From a virus, in IMG/VR virus record IMGVR_UViG_3300036985_000856, positions 1 through 31,478 of that record: 31,478 bases of DNA; one strand, given 5' to 3'. A program made the translations under genes and the position numbers. Each line of letters begins with the position of its first letter. Position 1 is the stretch's first letter. Below are positions 1 to 8,209 of the stretch, one piece after another. The notes beneath the pieces were generated by a model. That model was not told the origin of the DNA and did no database searches. It was given only the letters and a program-made list of their open reading frames with translations.

Positions 1-202
1 TGCTAGAAATTTGCAAAACAATGGGTTGGGTATTGTTTCAACGAAATGGCCGTTGGATTATTCAGCGTGCAATATGTAGAAACATCGACACGACAACCAT
101 TTACATTCACGATTGGAATACTTACGCAGTTAAAGAAAGTTACGAAAATAGCGCAATTGGCTCGGCTACCGACTGGTATTCAAAAACAATAAACGCAAAT
201 CC
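1..202. repeat. Terminal direct repeat, copy 1 (contig end overlap)
   Basis: Identical to 31277-31478 except base 76 (G here, C at 31352). The repeat shows that the sequence closes on itself. The difference changes a codon from TCT (Ser) to TGT (Cys) in the tail-tip gene. It is more likely an assembly overlap of a circular or circularly permuted genome than a true physical terminal repeat. Confidence 0.95.
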
Positions 203-2570
203 ATATAGCGGAATTGCTTACGGAAACGGGAAATTTGTTGCGGTTTCAAATGGTTCGTTTAGCATTATGCATTCAAATGATGGCGTAAACTGGACAAGCG
301 TAACCGTTGGGTCTTTTGGTTTATCGGACGTCGTTTATGCAAATGGCAAATTTGTAGCGGTTGGCGCTGAGTTTTCCGGAATTGACTTAATTACAAACGT
401 TCAAATTTCAACGGACGGCGTTAACTGGACGCGTTACACTCCATTTACTAACGGGCCAGCATTAAAGGCAATTACTTACGGTAATGGTTTGTTTGTTGCG
501 GTTGCAAATGGCGGAGGTAATCGAGTTGTTACCTCGCCAGATGGCATTTCGTGGACATTACGCAGCGCATCAAATAATGGCAATTCTTGGCAATCCGTAG
601 CCTTTGGAAATAATACCTTTGTGGCTATTGCAAATACTGGCACTAACCGCACAATGTATTCCAGCGACGGTATAAACTGGACTGGTTTAAATTTAAATAT
701 TGGAACAAACAAAATAATTTTTGCAAACGGCAAGTTTACAACAGGCCAAAATTATTCGACAAACGGAATTTCTTGGACAAATGCCGGAGTTATAAATTTC
801 CCTCCGTATGGAATTGCTTACGGTAATGGTATTTTTGTAGCAATTGGACAGGCTGGCACAAGTAGAATTGCAATAAGTACTGACGCTGCGACCTGGCAAT
901 TAGTAACGGCGCCAGCATTAAATTCGTGGTCAACAATAGCATACGGCAATAATAAATTTGTTGGACTATCCTCCGATGGGACTAACCGATTAATGATTAG
1001 TTACTCAAATGAAGGCCAAACGCCAGAGGTTGTTGGAGATCAAGATAATGCACAAACAAAATGGATTCCGGTAAACGCCGACCAGTTATTGCAATACCAA
1101 AGACCAATTAAAAAACTAACTTTAATACAAGGCGATTTAGGCCAGTCAGTAATTACTAACGGCGAATCGTTTAACGAGGACAGTTGGTTTTTGGAGGGCC
1201 CTTATAAGCCTTACGATTGGACAATTACGCCAGACGAAGACTCGCCAATTATTCAAATTTTCCCTAACAATATTCCTCAGCAAACCGGTTACGACGACGA
1301 ACAAGGAGTTAGTTGGGATATTAGATTTATGCCAAACGGCGAGGAAACCGACCAGCCAATTACATCTAAACCAGTTTTCTTGGACTTTGCTGGTTTAAGT
1401 CTAGACCTAGAGGTTGATATTGATTATTTAACTGAGGCTAGCGCAATGGCTATTGCGGTAAAACACGTCGACTCTGGAGGGACTGACCGCTATTTAGGTA
1501 CTACTTTAGTGGGTTCGTTTAACCTTTTGCAATGGTCAGAAACTTACAATACGTTCGTTTTCTATTCGACTAAAGACAACGACAAACGTAAATTTAAACT
1601 TACGTCGTTTGTATTGCCTACGGCTGGCTTTTTGTCTGTTGAGTTAAAGTACTTTGGGCCAACTGGCAGCGCCGTAGTTACTAACGTTAAAATTACTCCA
1701 ATATTTGAAGGGAAAAGGAATCCAAGCGAGGTAAAAAAAGTTTACCAAACGGCTCGAGATTATACCAGTATTCGCGAGGACGATTTGGTTTTTAGTGATC
1801 TATGCATTACCGCATCTAAAAACTGGCTAAAGATTGGCGAATTGCCAGCAATTGTTTTTGTTGAAAAATCCCTTGCATCAACGCCTAACATTATTCAGGT
1901 GCCAAGCGGAGCCGTTACCCAGGTTAATAGATTGACAGATACATTGGGAGCCAATACGTTAAACTTTAGCGGAGGCGTTGTAAATGGTCAATACCAGCGG
2001 CAATTTGTTGCCAGCGCTGGTTTTACTATTGATTCGACCTTTGTTTTAGTTTCTAGTTTGTCCGGAATTCCTCCTGTTGGCTCGGCAATTTTGCCGATTG
2101 TTACGACAATTTCTAGCACGCAAAGAAACCTGACGGTAACCTTTACAAATTACGATTATACAGGCGAGGCAAACGTACAATTGCAAGTCTTTTTAAAGGA
2201 TTCTAACGGCAATAATTACCAGACGTCGACGTTTCTTTTGCAAGTAAACGCCAACGGGACAATTACCTACGCTCAAACTAATATTTCATTTGAAAACCAG
2301 GCGCTTTTGGGCGGTTATTCGCCTACTTTGCGCGATTGTTACGCTCGTAACGTGTTGACTCTTTACAACGCTTTAAGTTATCGTTTAGAGGGATCATTTA
2401 GACGCAAAGGCGATACGATTGGAAACGCTTATTTACCGGTTTCTCTTAATTATTCTGGTTATACTACGGTGAAAATGCAAGTAATTGGCTGGGAGTACGA
2501 TTTTGCAACGCGCGTTGCGCGCATTACCTTTGGACAAGTACCGACCGCATACGTTTACCCAATTTCCTAA
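1..2570 (+). CDS. Tail-tip/distal tail protein with inserted seven-repeat propeller (3' part of gene crossing the contig join)
   Basis: This is the C-terminal part of a gene starting at 30664; the frame is already open at base 3, and the two parts join in frame through the 202-bp end overlap to give about 1060 residues. The Met at 21 is internal. From base 201 to about 1010 there are seven repeats of the type YGNGxFVAV...S.DGxxWT, which suggests a seven-bladed beta-propeller domain. After it comes a long beta-rich region (SWDIRFMPNG, FLDFAGLSLD) and a C-terminus ending TAYVYPIS. It follows the tape measure gene and precedes the fibre, the usual place of the Dit/Tal-type baseplate protein. I infer a role in tail-tip structure and host contact, with the propeller as a possible glycan or receptor binder. 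The fifth repeat is short and degenerate. No peptidase motif was recognised. Confidence 0.75.
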   Translation, partial: LEICKTMGWVLFQRNGRWIIQRAICRNIDTTTIYIHDWNTYAVKESYENSAIGSATDWYSKTINANPYSGIAYGNGKFVAVSNGSFSIMHSNDGVNWTSVTVGSFGLSDVVYANGKFVAVGAEFSGIDLITNVQISTDGVNWTRYTPFTNGPALKAITYGNGLFVAVANGGGNRVVTSPDGISWTLRSASNNGNSWQSVAFGNNTFVAIANTGTNRTMYSSDGINWTGLNLNIGTNKIIFANGKFTTGQNYSTNGISWTNAGVINFPPYGIAYGNGIFVAIGQAGTSRIAISTDAATWQLVTAPALNSWSTIAYGNNKFVGLSSDGTNRLMISYSNEGQTPEVVGDQDNAQTKWIPVNADQLLQYQRPIKKLTLIQGDLGQSVITNGESFNEDSWFLEGPYKPYDWTITPDEDSPIIQIFPNNIPQQTGYDDEQGVSWDIRFMPNGEETDQPITSKPVFLDFAGLSLDLEVDIDYLTEASAMAIAVKHVDSGGTDRYLGTTLVGSFNLLQWSETYNTFVFYSTKDNDKRKFKLTSFVLPTAGFLSVELKYFGPTGSAVVTNVKITPIFEGKRNPSEVKKVYQTARDYTSIREDDLVFSDLCITASKNWLKIGELPAIVFVEKSLASTPNIIQVPSGAVTQVNRLTDTLGANTLNFSGGVVNGQYQRQFVASAGFTIDSTFVLVSSLSGIPPVGSAILPIVTTISSTQRNLTVTFTNYDYTGEANVQLQVFLKDSNGNNYQTSTFLLQVNANGTITYAQTNISFENQALLGGYSPTLRDCYARNVLTLYNALSYRLEGSFRRKGDTIGNAYLPVSLNYSGYTTVKMQVIGWEYDFATRVARITFGQVPTAYVYPIS
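201..1010 (+). repeat. Seven propeller-type repeats within the tail-tip gene
   Basis: Repeat cores (YGNG, YANG or FGNN, then FVAV or FVAI, then S.DG..W) begin at about residues 67, 106, 153, 195, 234, 267 and 308 counted from the Met at base 21, a spacing of 33 to 47 residues. Seven copies fit a closed seven-bladed beta-propeller. The DNA copies are diverged, so this is a protein-level repeat and not a recent tandem duplication. The domain starts right where the terminal repeat ends. Confidence 0.75.
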
Positions 2571-2572
2571 CG

Positions 2573-5500
2573 ATGGCAAATAGACGATTTATAGATTTTC
2601 CGATTGCAACAACTGTTGGCGATTCCGATATTATACTAATTTGGCAAAGCGGCGTAAATAAACAGACGACAAAGGCCACGTTTCTAAGCGGTTTACCTGA
2701 GAATCTAGACGAATTAAACGACGTTGCAATTAGCGGTTTGACCAATGGGCAAATTTTGCGTTATGACTCGGTAACTGGCAAATGGGAAAACACCGACCAG
2801 GGCAATTTGGACCTAAACGATTTAAACGACGTTTCGATTGTTTCGCCAAGTAATGGCCAGGTTTTAGTTTATAATTCGTCTACCAGCAAATGGGAGAATT
2901 CCAGCGGCGGTTTTGTGCCTTATACTGGCGCCGTAACAACTGTTAATTTAGGAGCGCAAACAATCCAAGCGGGGTCTTTTGTAAAGGCTGGCGGTACATC
3001 GGCGCAATTTTTAAAAGCTAACGGCTCGGTCGATTCCACGGCCTACGGTACTGGTAGCGTCACCTCGGTTGCGTTAACTATGCCGACCGCGTTTACTGTT
3101 GGTGGCAGTCCAATTACAAGCGCTGGAACGCTTGCGGTTACTGGCGCGGGAACTGTTGGACAATACATTCGAGGCGACGGCAGTTTAGCAGATTTTCCAG
3201 AGTCTAGCGGCGGCGGTTCGTCTGTTAGTTACTATTTAAACGGCTCGGTTAACCAAGGTACAATTGGAGGCGTTGCTTATAAGGAATTAAATAAAGTTCC
3301 AATTTTAGGAGCTGGAACAGATTTTACAATTAATGCAAACGGCTATATCGCCTCATTTTTAACGGATGCTGGCGACCCAAATTTACTAGAGATTCCCGGA
3401 GGTAACTGGAATTTTGAAACTTACTTTAGCGCGTCAAGTGGTGGCGGTTCGCCAACCTTTTACGTTGAATTATATAAGTACAACGGAACAACATTTACCT
3501 TACTTGCATCAAATAGCACGTTTCCAGAATTAATTGCGTTTGGAACAAATGTAACGGCTTATTTTAGCACGCTTGCCGTTCCAACAACAACGCTGGCTTT
3601 AACGGACAGGCTTGCTATTCGTTATTACGTTACTCATTCTGGCCGTACAATTACGATGCATACTGAGGATAACCATTTATGCCAGATTATAACCACGTTT
3701 ACGACTGGTTTAACGGCTTTGAATGGGTTGACCGCTCAAGTTCAAAACTTTGCGGTTGGGACTAGCGGAACGGACTTTAACATTGCTAGCGCAACGGCAA
3801 CTCATACGTTTAACTTGCCGACTGCAAGCGCTACAAATCGAGGCGCTTTGAGTTCAGCGGACTGGACGACATTTAACGCAAAACAGAATGCTTTAACGCT
3901 TACAACTACTGGCTCAAGTGGCGCGGCTACTTTGGTAGGTAGTACCTTAAACATTCCAATTTACTCGCCAGATTTAAGCGGCTACGTTCCAACAAGTAGA
4001 ACAATAACAATTAACGGCACGACTCAAGACTTGAGCGCCAACCGCACGTTTAACGTGGGAACTGTTACCTCTGTAGGCTTATCCTCAGCAACTAGCGGCG
4101 TAACTATTGGCTCAACTCCAGTAACAACGAGCGGAACTATTACGCTGGCAATTGCAACGGCTAGCGGCTCTCAAAACGGCTTGTTATCAAGTACCGATTG
4201 GACAACCTTTAACGGCAAACAAAACGCTTTAACTAACCCAGTAACGGGAACTGGAACGACTAACTACTTGCCAAAGTTTACGGGAGCCAGCACGATTGGG
4301 AATAGTATTGTCCAAGATACTGGTACAAGAATAGACATTGCTGGAGTTTTAAGATTAACTCCATCAAGCCAAGTAGATATACAAGCTTATACTGGTTCGG
4401 CTTATTCAAATTTGTTTTACGATGCTGCAAGCCATAATTGGCAAACTGGCGGAGGAACTGCAAAGATGAACCTAACCAGCGTAGGAAACCTTGGCTTGGG
4501 AGTAACTCCTAGTGCTGGGGGGTTAAGCGGATATGCTTTATTTCAAATTGCAGCACACGGAACCTCTATTTATTCAGGTACAAATCAAACGCTAATAGGT
4601 ACAAATATTTTATGGAGTGGTGGTTCTGCTTCTTATAGTGCTTCAACATTTTCTACTTTATATAATCAGCAAAGCGGACAACACCAATGGTTCAACGCCC
4701 CATCAGGCACGGCTGGAAACGCTATAAGCTTTACGCAAGCGATGACCCTAACCAGCGGAGGCAACCTCCTAGTCGGCACAACTACAGACAACGGGGCAAA
4801 GTTGCAGGTAGATGGGGTTGTTAGAACTACAAATAAATTTGTTAGTACTTTAGGAAATAATCAAATTGTTTTTGAATCATTGAGTGCAACAACTGGATTT
4901 CAGTATTTGCAATTATTAAATAATACTGCTCATACTATTTTTGGAATTGAAGGTACTGCGGCAGGAAGTTTATTAACAGGGGGAACTGCAAATGCTTCAG
5001 TATTTACAACTGTTGGGAATACTAATTTAGAATTTGGGACTAATCAAGTAAAGCGTTTAACCATTGCAGCCTCCACAGGCGCAGCGACCTTTAGCAGTAG
5101 CGTGACGGCTGGCGCTGGAATAAATGCAACTGGATACACAACATCTAGCGGTGCAAACTATTTAGAGATGGGCACATCAAGCACATCTTATTCTATAAAT
5201 GCAATAAATAGAAGTAGTGGCAATTATAATTTCCCTTTATTTATAGATGGTCAAAAAATTATTTTAAATAATGGCAGTACAGGTAACGTTTTAATCGGCA
5301 CAACCACAGACAACGGAGCGAGGTTGCAAGTTAGCGGGGCAATTTACTCAAGTGATGAATTGTATTTGGACAATGGAAAATATTTGCGCTTTAAACGTTC
5401 AAGTAGTGGATTATCAATTCAAACTTTAGGAATTCCAAGCGGAACCGATGACGTTAGATTGTTAACAACTGGAGATTTTAATGTATTAAACGGTTCATTA

Positions 5501-6115
5501 ACTAATTTAATGACTGTTAAGAACGGAGGCAACGTTGGGATTGGGACGACTAGTCCTAGTTCAAAACTAAATGTAGTCGGTGCTGCCACAGAGGGACAAG
5601 GTCTATTAAACATAAGTAATACTCACTCTTCTGGTGGTCTTTATTTTCCAGCTGCAAAATTTAAAAATACAAATGGAAACCATAGTTATGGTATTGTTGC
5701 GGAGTTTTCTAACGGGGTAACAGGTGCCTCAGATAGACCGTCTATTTTATTTTATTCAGACGCAGTTGCTAGTAGCTGGACAGTTGGACAGGTTACCTCT
5801 GCTTGGGGTGTTTCAGATTCTTTTGGTATTGGTTATCGTGCAAGCAATTCACCAAGCAGTTTTACTGGTTGGCCAACTAATTATTTTGGAATTACTACTG
5901 GTGGTAATGTTTTAGTTGGCAGCACCTCCGATAACGGCTCCAAATTGCAAGTAAACGGAGCAATTAGAACGGCGCAACCAGTTGGAACAACCTCCAACGG
6001 ATGGCTATTAGGTCGGGCGTTAGTTAGTGGGACATCAACACCAAACAGATGGATAAGAGTACAAATCGGTTTAGAATATTATGATATTTTAGCCGTATAT
6101 ATGGGAACTTTATAA
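2573..6115 (+). CDS. Long tail fibre protein (1180 aa)
   Basis: The gene starts 2 nt after the tail-tip gene. The N-terminus (MANRRFIDFPIATTVGDSD) is followed by two repeats of the form LNDV.I...SNGQ.L.Y.S.T.KWEN, then Gly/Ser/Thr-rich stretches, two copies of a DWTTFN.KQNAL unit, and from about base 4480 several units of the form GN.L(V/I)GTT.DNG..LQV.G. These low-complexity repeats are typical of trimeric fibre shafts in Bacteroidota phages. The last 40 residues form a separate end (NRWIRVQIGLEYYDILAVYM). No S74 chaperone signature (SD.R.K plus Ser-Lys) is visible. From about 4300 to 5960 the DNA looks more AT-rich and uses different codons than 2573-4300, suggesting mosaic replacement of the distal shaft. 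Likely role: host adsorption. The fibre assignment is firm, the receptor unknown. Confidence 0.8.
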   Translation: MANRRFIDFPIATTVGDSDIILIWQSGVNKQTTKATFLSGLPENLDELNDVAISGLTNGQILRYDSVTGKWENTDQGNLDLNDLNDVSIVSPSNGQVLVYNSSTSKWENSSGGFVPYTGAVTTVNLGAQTIQAGSFVKAGGTSAQFLKANGSVDSTAYGTGSVTSVALTMPTAFTVGGSPITSAGTLAVTGAGTVGQYIRGDGSLADFPESSGGGSSVSYYLNGSVNQGTIGGVAYKELNKVPILGAGTDFTINANGYIASFLTDAGDPNLLEIPGGNWNFETYFSASSGGGSPTFYVELYKYNGTTFTLLASNSTFPELIAFGTNVTAYFSTLAVPTTTLALTDRLAIRYYVTHSGRTITMHTEDNHLCQIITTFTTGLTALNGLTAQVQNFAVGTSGTDFNIASATATHTFNLPTASATNRGALSSADWTTFNAKQNALTLTTTGSSGAATLVGSTLNIPIYSPDLSGYVPTSRTITINGTTQDLSANRTFNVGTVTSVGLSSATSGVTIGSTPVTTSGTITLAIATASGSQNGLLSSTDWTTFNGKQNALTNPVTGTGTTNYLPKFTGASTIGNSIVQDTGTRIDIAGVLRLTPSSQVDIQAYTGSAYSNLFYDAASHNWQTGGGTAKMNLTSVGNLGLGVTPSAGGLSGYALFQIAAHGTSIYSGTNQTLIGTNILWSGGSASYSASTFSTLYNQQSGQHQWFNAPSGTAGNAISFTQAMTLTSGGNLLVGTTTDNGAKLQVDGVVRTTNKFVSTLGNNQIVFESLSATTGFQYLQLLNNTAHTIFGIEGTAAGSLLTGGTANASVFTTVGNTNLEFGTNQVKRLTIAASTGAATFSSSVTAGAGINATGYTTSSGANYLEMGTSSTSYSINAINRSSGNYNFPLFIDGQKIILNNGSTGNVLIGTTTDNGARLQVSGAIYSSDELYLDNGKYLRFKRSSSGLSIQTLGIPSGTDDVRLLTTGDFNVLNGSLTNLMTVKNGGNVGIGTTSPSSKLNVVGAATEGQGLLNISNTHSSGGLYFPAAKFKNTNGNHSYGIVAEFSNGVTGASDRPSILFYSDAVASSWTVGQVTSAWGVSDSFGIGYRASNSPSSFTGWPTNYFGITTGGNVLVGSTSDNGSKLQVNGAIRTAQPVGTTSNGWLLGRALVSGTSTPNRWIRVQIGLEYYDILAVYMGTL

Positions 6116-6132
6116 TTTTAAACAACAAAAAA

Positions 6133-6414
6133 ATGAAACAAATTGAACCAATCGGAATCTGGAAAAACGGCGAAAGTTTTGAGGCCAATTTATTAAACGC
6201 CTACATTATTAACGACAACTTGGAATCGTCTTGTACGTTTTATTACTCTCTTTGCAGTAGCGGCGAAGGTACTGAGGCATTGCCTTTGGTTATCGGTCAA
6301 ACGCTTGCGGACGGAAACGTTACAATGAGCGGCGAGGATTATTTAAACTGGGATAATTCAAATGACCAAGCATATTCCTATATTGCCGAAAAATTAAACC
6401 TCACCATTATATGA
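6133..6414 (+). CDS. Small tail-end protein, unknown (93 aa)
   Basis: The product is acidic and soluble with no membrane segment or motif that I recognise. It contains two Cys close together (SSCTFYYSLCSSGEG) and the phrase DGNVTMSGEDYLNWDNSNDQ. It lies 17 nt after the fibre gene, with an A-rich leader (aacaacaaaaaaATG) typical of Bacteroidota, and overlaps the next start by 4 nt (ATGA). Small proteins at this position in flavobacterial phages are usually conserved hypotheticals co-transcribed with the fibre. A role in fibre assembly is only a guess from position. Confidence 0.7.
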   Translation: MKQIEPIGIWKNGESFEANLLNAYIINDNLESSCTFYYSLCSSGEGTEALPLVIGQTLADGNVTMSGEDYLNWDNSNDQAYSYIAEKLNLTII

Positions 6415-6689
6415 AAGTCAATTTAGCAATTGAGATTAAAGACATCGAAGGCAACTCAATCCAGGGCGAGCCAATGCTATTGTCCAAGTTAGTTGGAAAC
6501 GCTTTATTTACCGCCGAGGAAAAGGACGACCCAATTAGAGTTTACGAGTTGGCAAAGAAAATTTACTATTCTGAGGGAGAAATCGAGATGACCAAAAGCG
6601 ATGCCGATTTGATTAAGGACAAGGTCAAGGCTAAAGGCTTTACTGTGCTTGTTTTAGCGCCTTTATTTGAGGCTTTAGCAGACAAGTAA
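6411..6689 (+). CDS. Conserved hypothetical, end of virion operon (92 aa)
   Basis: The start overlaps the stop of the previous gene (ATGA), which indicates translational coupling. The protein is Lys/Glu-rich, with a short beta-like start (MKVNLAIEIKDIEGN) followed by helices (VYELAKKIYYSEGEIEM and a C-terminal segment ending EALADK). No domain was recognised. It is the last gene before the terminator at 6715-6738 and so closes the late operon that begins at the terminase. Function unknown. Confidence 0.7.
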   Translation: MKVNLAIEIKDIEGNSIQGEPMLLSKLVGNALFTAEEKDDPIRVYELAKKIYYSEGEIEMTKSDADLIKDKVKAKGFTVLVLAPLFEALADK

Positions 6690-6714
6690 TGGTAACCCAT
6701 TATCGAGAATTTAG

Positions 6715-6738
6715 AGGGCTAGAAATAGCCCTTTTTTT
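6715..6738 (+). terminator. Rho-independent terminator of the virion operon
   Basis: The stem AGGGCTA and TAGCCCT closes a GAAA tetraloop and runs into seven T residues (6732-6738). It lies 26 nt after the last late gene and before the lysis genes. Confidence 0.9.
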
Positions 6739-6755
6739 ATTGCTTTAAAATGCCT

Positions 6756-6763
6756 TATTTTTG
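6756..6763 (+). promoter_or_regulatory. Candidate -7 box (TATTTTTG) for the lysis genes
   Basis: TATTTTTG matches the Bacteroidota -7 consensus TAnnTTTG. It lies 24 nt before the start at 6787 and directly after a terminator, where a new promoter is expected. A clear -33 TTTG is not seen at the usual distance, because that position falls in the terminator T-run. Confidence 0.5.
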
Positions 6764-6786
6764 GTAAACGATTAGCAATTAATGAA

Positions 6787-6993
6787 ATGAGCCACATCCC
6801 TCCATTTGAACAAGTATTAGGATTAGGAGTAATTGGAACGCTTGCATCGATTATCGATATGAACGAAAGCCTAAAATTCCTTATTCTACTTTTGACGTTT
6901 CTTGGTTTGATTATCAAATTATGGGAGCAAATTAAAAAAAGTGAGTTTTTTTTGGAGGATATTAAAAAATTGTGGGCAAAGTTTAAGAAATGA
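6787..6993 (+). CDS. Holin-like small membrane protein (68 aa)
   Basis: The product has two hydrophobic stretches, around residues 9-23 (VLGLGVIGTLASIID) and 29-43 (LKFLILLLTFLGLII), and ends in a Lys-rich tail (KKLWAKFKK). Size, membrane segments, charged tail and its place at the head of the group that leads to the endolysin fit a holin. No family signature proves this. It begins a new unit after the terminator at 6715-6738. Its stop overlaps the start of the basic microprotein at 6990 (ATGA). An antiholin or membrane anchor role is an alternative. Confidence 0.6.
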   Translation: MSHIPPFEQVLGLGVIGTLASIIDMNESLKFLILLLTFLGLIIKLWEQIKKSEFFLEDIKKLWAKFKK

Positions 6994-7112
6994 AGAAAGC
7001 GGCTCAAACTTTAAAGCCAACATCGTTTGGCAAGCGTAGAAACGGAGCGGCTAAAAAGTCGTTTAGCAAGTCGCAGCAAAAGCCTAAAAAATATCGTGGA
7101 CAAGGTCGATAA
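6990..7112 (+). CDS. Basic 40-aa microprotein
   Basis: This short frame starts with an ATG overlapping the stop of the holin-like gene. It encodes a strongly basic peptide (MKKAAQTLKPTSFGKRR at the start, KPKKYRGQGR at the end) with many Lys/Arg residues and no acidic residue at all. Such a composition suggests nucleic-acid or membrane-surface binding. It overlaps the next gene in another frame for about 85 nt, which is unusual; either the two are nested genes, or the start of the next one lies further down (GTG at 7096). I know of no named family. Confidence that it is translated comes from the coupled start and biased composition. Confidence 0.55.
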   Translation: MKKAAQTLKPTSFGKRRNGAAKKSFSKSQQKPKKYRGQGR

Positions 7113-7251
7113 ATCTAAAATTATCCGTCTGGGAATCTGGGCGGTTTTTTTAATTGTGGTTGGAGGTGTTGCCGCTTTCCAATTACCGGAGCATTCCGTT
7201 GAGTCTTTTTTTGACTTGCTTAAAACAATAATATCTAACCTACTTATTTAA
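7027..7251 (+). CDS. Small single-pass membrane protein, start uncertain (up to 74 aa)
   Basis: The longest form uses a TTG at 7027; a GTG at 7096 would give a shorter protein that still holds the whole membrane segment. The N-terminal half of the long form is basic (RLKSRLASRSKSLKN) and shadows the overlapping microprotein gene. Then come IIRLGIWAVFLIVVGGVAAF as one membrane helix and a C-terminal amphipathic tail (FFDLLKTIISNLLI). The stop codon abuts the start of the phosphoesterase. Position and topology suggest a lysis accessory (holin partner or antiholin), but this is inference. Confidence 0.55.
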   Translation: MASVETERLKSRLASRSKSLKNIVDKVDKSKIIRLGIWAVFLIVVGGVAAFQLPEHSVESFFDLLKTIISNLLI

Positions 7252-7974
7252 ATGGAGGAATTTAGACCGAGATTAACCAGAGCCGAATTTGAGTTAATAC
7301 GAGGATTGCGCAACGCGCGAAGTAGTGGAGGTGTTTTGGAAATTGGCGACTTACACGAGCCATTTTGCCTGGACGATTATTTAGAGTTTTGTATTGAGCA
7401 AAAGAAAAAATACAAATGCGAAAAAGTCGTTTTCTTAGGCGACATTATCGACAATCATTTTGCCAGTTATCACGAGACTGATCCGGACGGACTTAGCGCT
7501 GTAGACGAATTAAATATTGCAATCGAAAAAATAAGGAAATGGCGCGATGCATTCCCGGAGGCCACGGTTATAATTGGTAATCACGACCGCCTGGTAATGC
7601 GCAAAGCCTACACGGCTGGAATTTCTAAAAAGTGGATTAAGACGTATAAAGAAGTTTTGGAAACTCCTTACTGGGATTTCGTTGAGGAATATATTTTATA
7701 CGATAATCTTTACGTCCACGGCGAGCAAGGCACGGCAATAGCCAGGGCCAAATCGGATTTAATTTCGACAATACAAGGCCATCGACATACTGAGGCTTAT
7801 ACCAATTTTGTTGTTGGCAAAAACTTTAAACTATTTGGCAAACAAGTCGGTTGCGGAATAGATAAGCGGACCTATGCAATGGCTTACGCTAAGGCTGGGA
7901 AAAAGCCAGCAATTGGCGTTGGCATAACGCTAGAATATGGAAAATTACCGTTTAACGTAATGATGGATTTATAA
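7252..7974 (+). CDS. Calcineurin-like metallophosphoesterase (240 aa)
   Basis: The protein carries the five metallophosphoesterase motifs in order: GDLHEP at residues 32-37, GDIID at 63-67, GNHDR at 109-113, HGE at 156-158 and GHRHT at 176-180. The Asp, His and Asn of these motifs bind two metal ions and hydrolyse a phosphomonoester or diester bond. Length is normal for a stand-alone phage enzyme. The substrate cannot be told from the sequence; phage relatives act on nucleotides, cyclic nucleotides or nucleic-acid ends. It starts immediately after the stop of the upstream membrane protein, so it is coupled to the lysis-region genes, an odd place for a nucleotide enzyme. A role in countering nucleotide-based host defence is possible but not shown. 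Confidence 0.85.
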   Translation: MEEFRPRLTRAEFELIRGLRNARSSGGVLEIGDLHEPFCLDDYLEFCIEQKKKYKCEKVVFLGDIIDNHFASYHETDPDGLSAVDELNIAIEKIRKWRDAFPEATVIIGNHDRLVMRKAYTAGISKKWIKTYKEVLETPYWDFVEEYILYDNLYVHGEQGTAIARAKSDLISTIQGHRHTEAYTNFVVGKNFKLFGKQVGCGIDKRTYAMAYAKAGKKPAIGVGITLEYGKLPFNVMMDL

Positions 7975-7987
7975 CTAACTTTCCGTT

Positions 7988-8209
7988 ATGAAAGCAATAC
8001 TAGAATTTGACCTACCTGAAGAAAATAGTGATTTTCAAGCTGCAATAAATGGACATAATTACAAAAGTGCAATTTGGGATTTTGACCAGCTACTTCGCTC
8101 AGAAATGAAGTACAAAGAATTATCGGACGAAACTTACAAGGCTTACAAATATTGCCGTAATGAGTTGAGAAAAATATTAGCAGAGGACAATTTATTTATA
8201 GACCAATGA
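7988..8209 (+). CDS. Conserved small phage protein, unknown (73 aa)
   Basis: The start has the shape MKAILEFDLPEENSDFQAA, followed by NYKSAIWDFDQLLRSEMKY and a Lys-rich helical C-terminus. This pattern (ILEFDLPEE... then a W.FDQ.LR segment) recurs in many phages of several host phyla, but I know no function for it. It lies 13 nt after the phosphoesterase and overlaps the next gene by 4 nt (ATGA). It is likely soluble and mostly helical. Confidence 0.75.
   Translation: MKAILEFDLPEENSDFQAAINGHNYKSAIWDFDQLLRSEMKYKELSDETYKAYKYCRNELRKILAEDNLFIDQ

Noticed and set aside
1-202. True physical direct terminal repeat
   Set aside because: The repeat lies within a tail gene, which suits a contig overlap on a circular map, not a packaging-defined end.
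201-1010. Target of a diversity-generating retroelement
   Set aside because: No reverse transcriptase or template repeat is present; one base difference in the end overlap is not enough.
2573-6115. Intramolecular S74 chaperone at the fibre end
   Set aside because: The C-terminus lacks the Ser-Lys and SD.R.K pattern.
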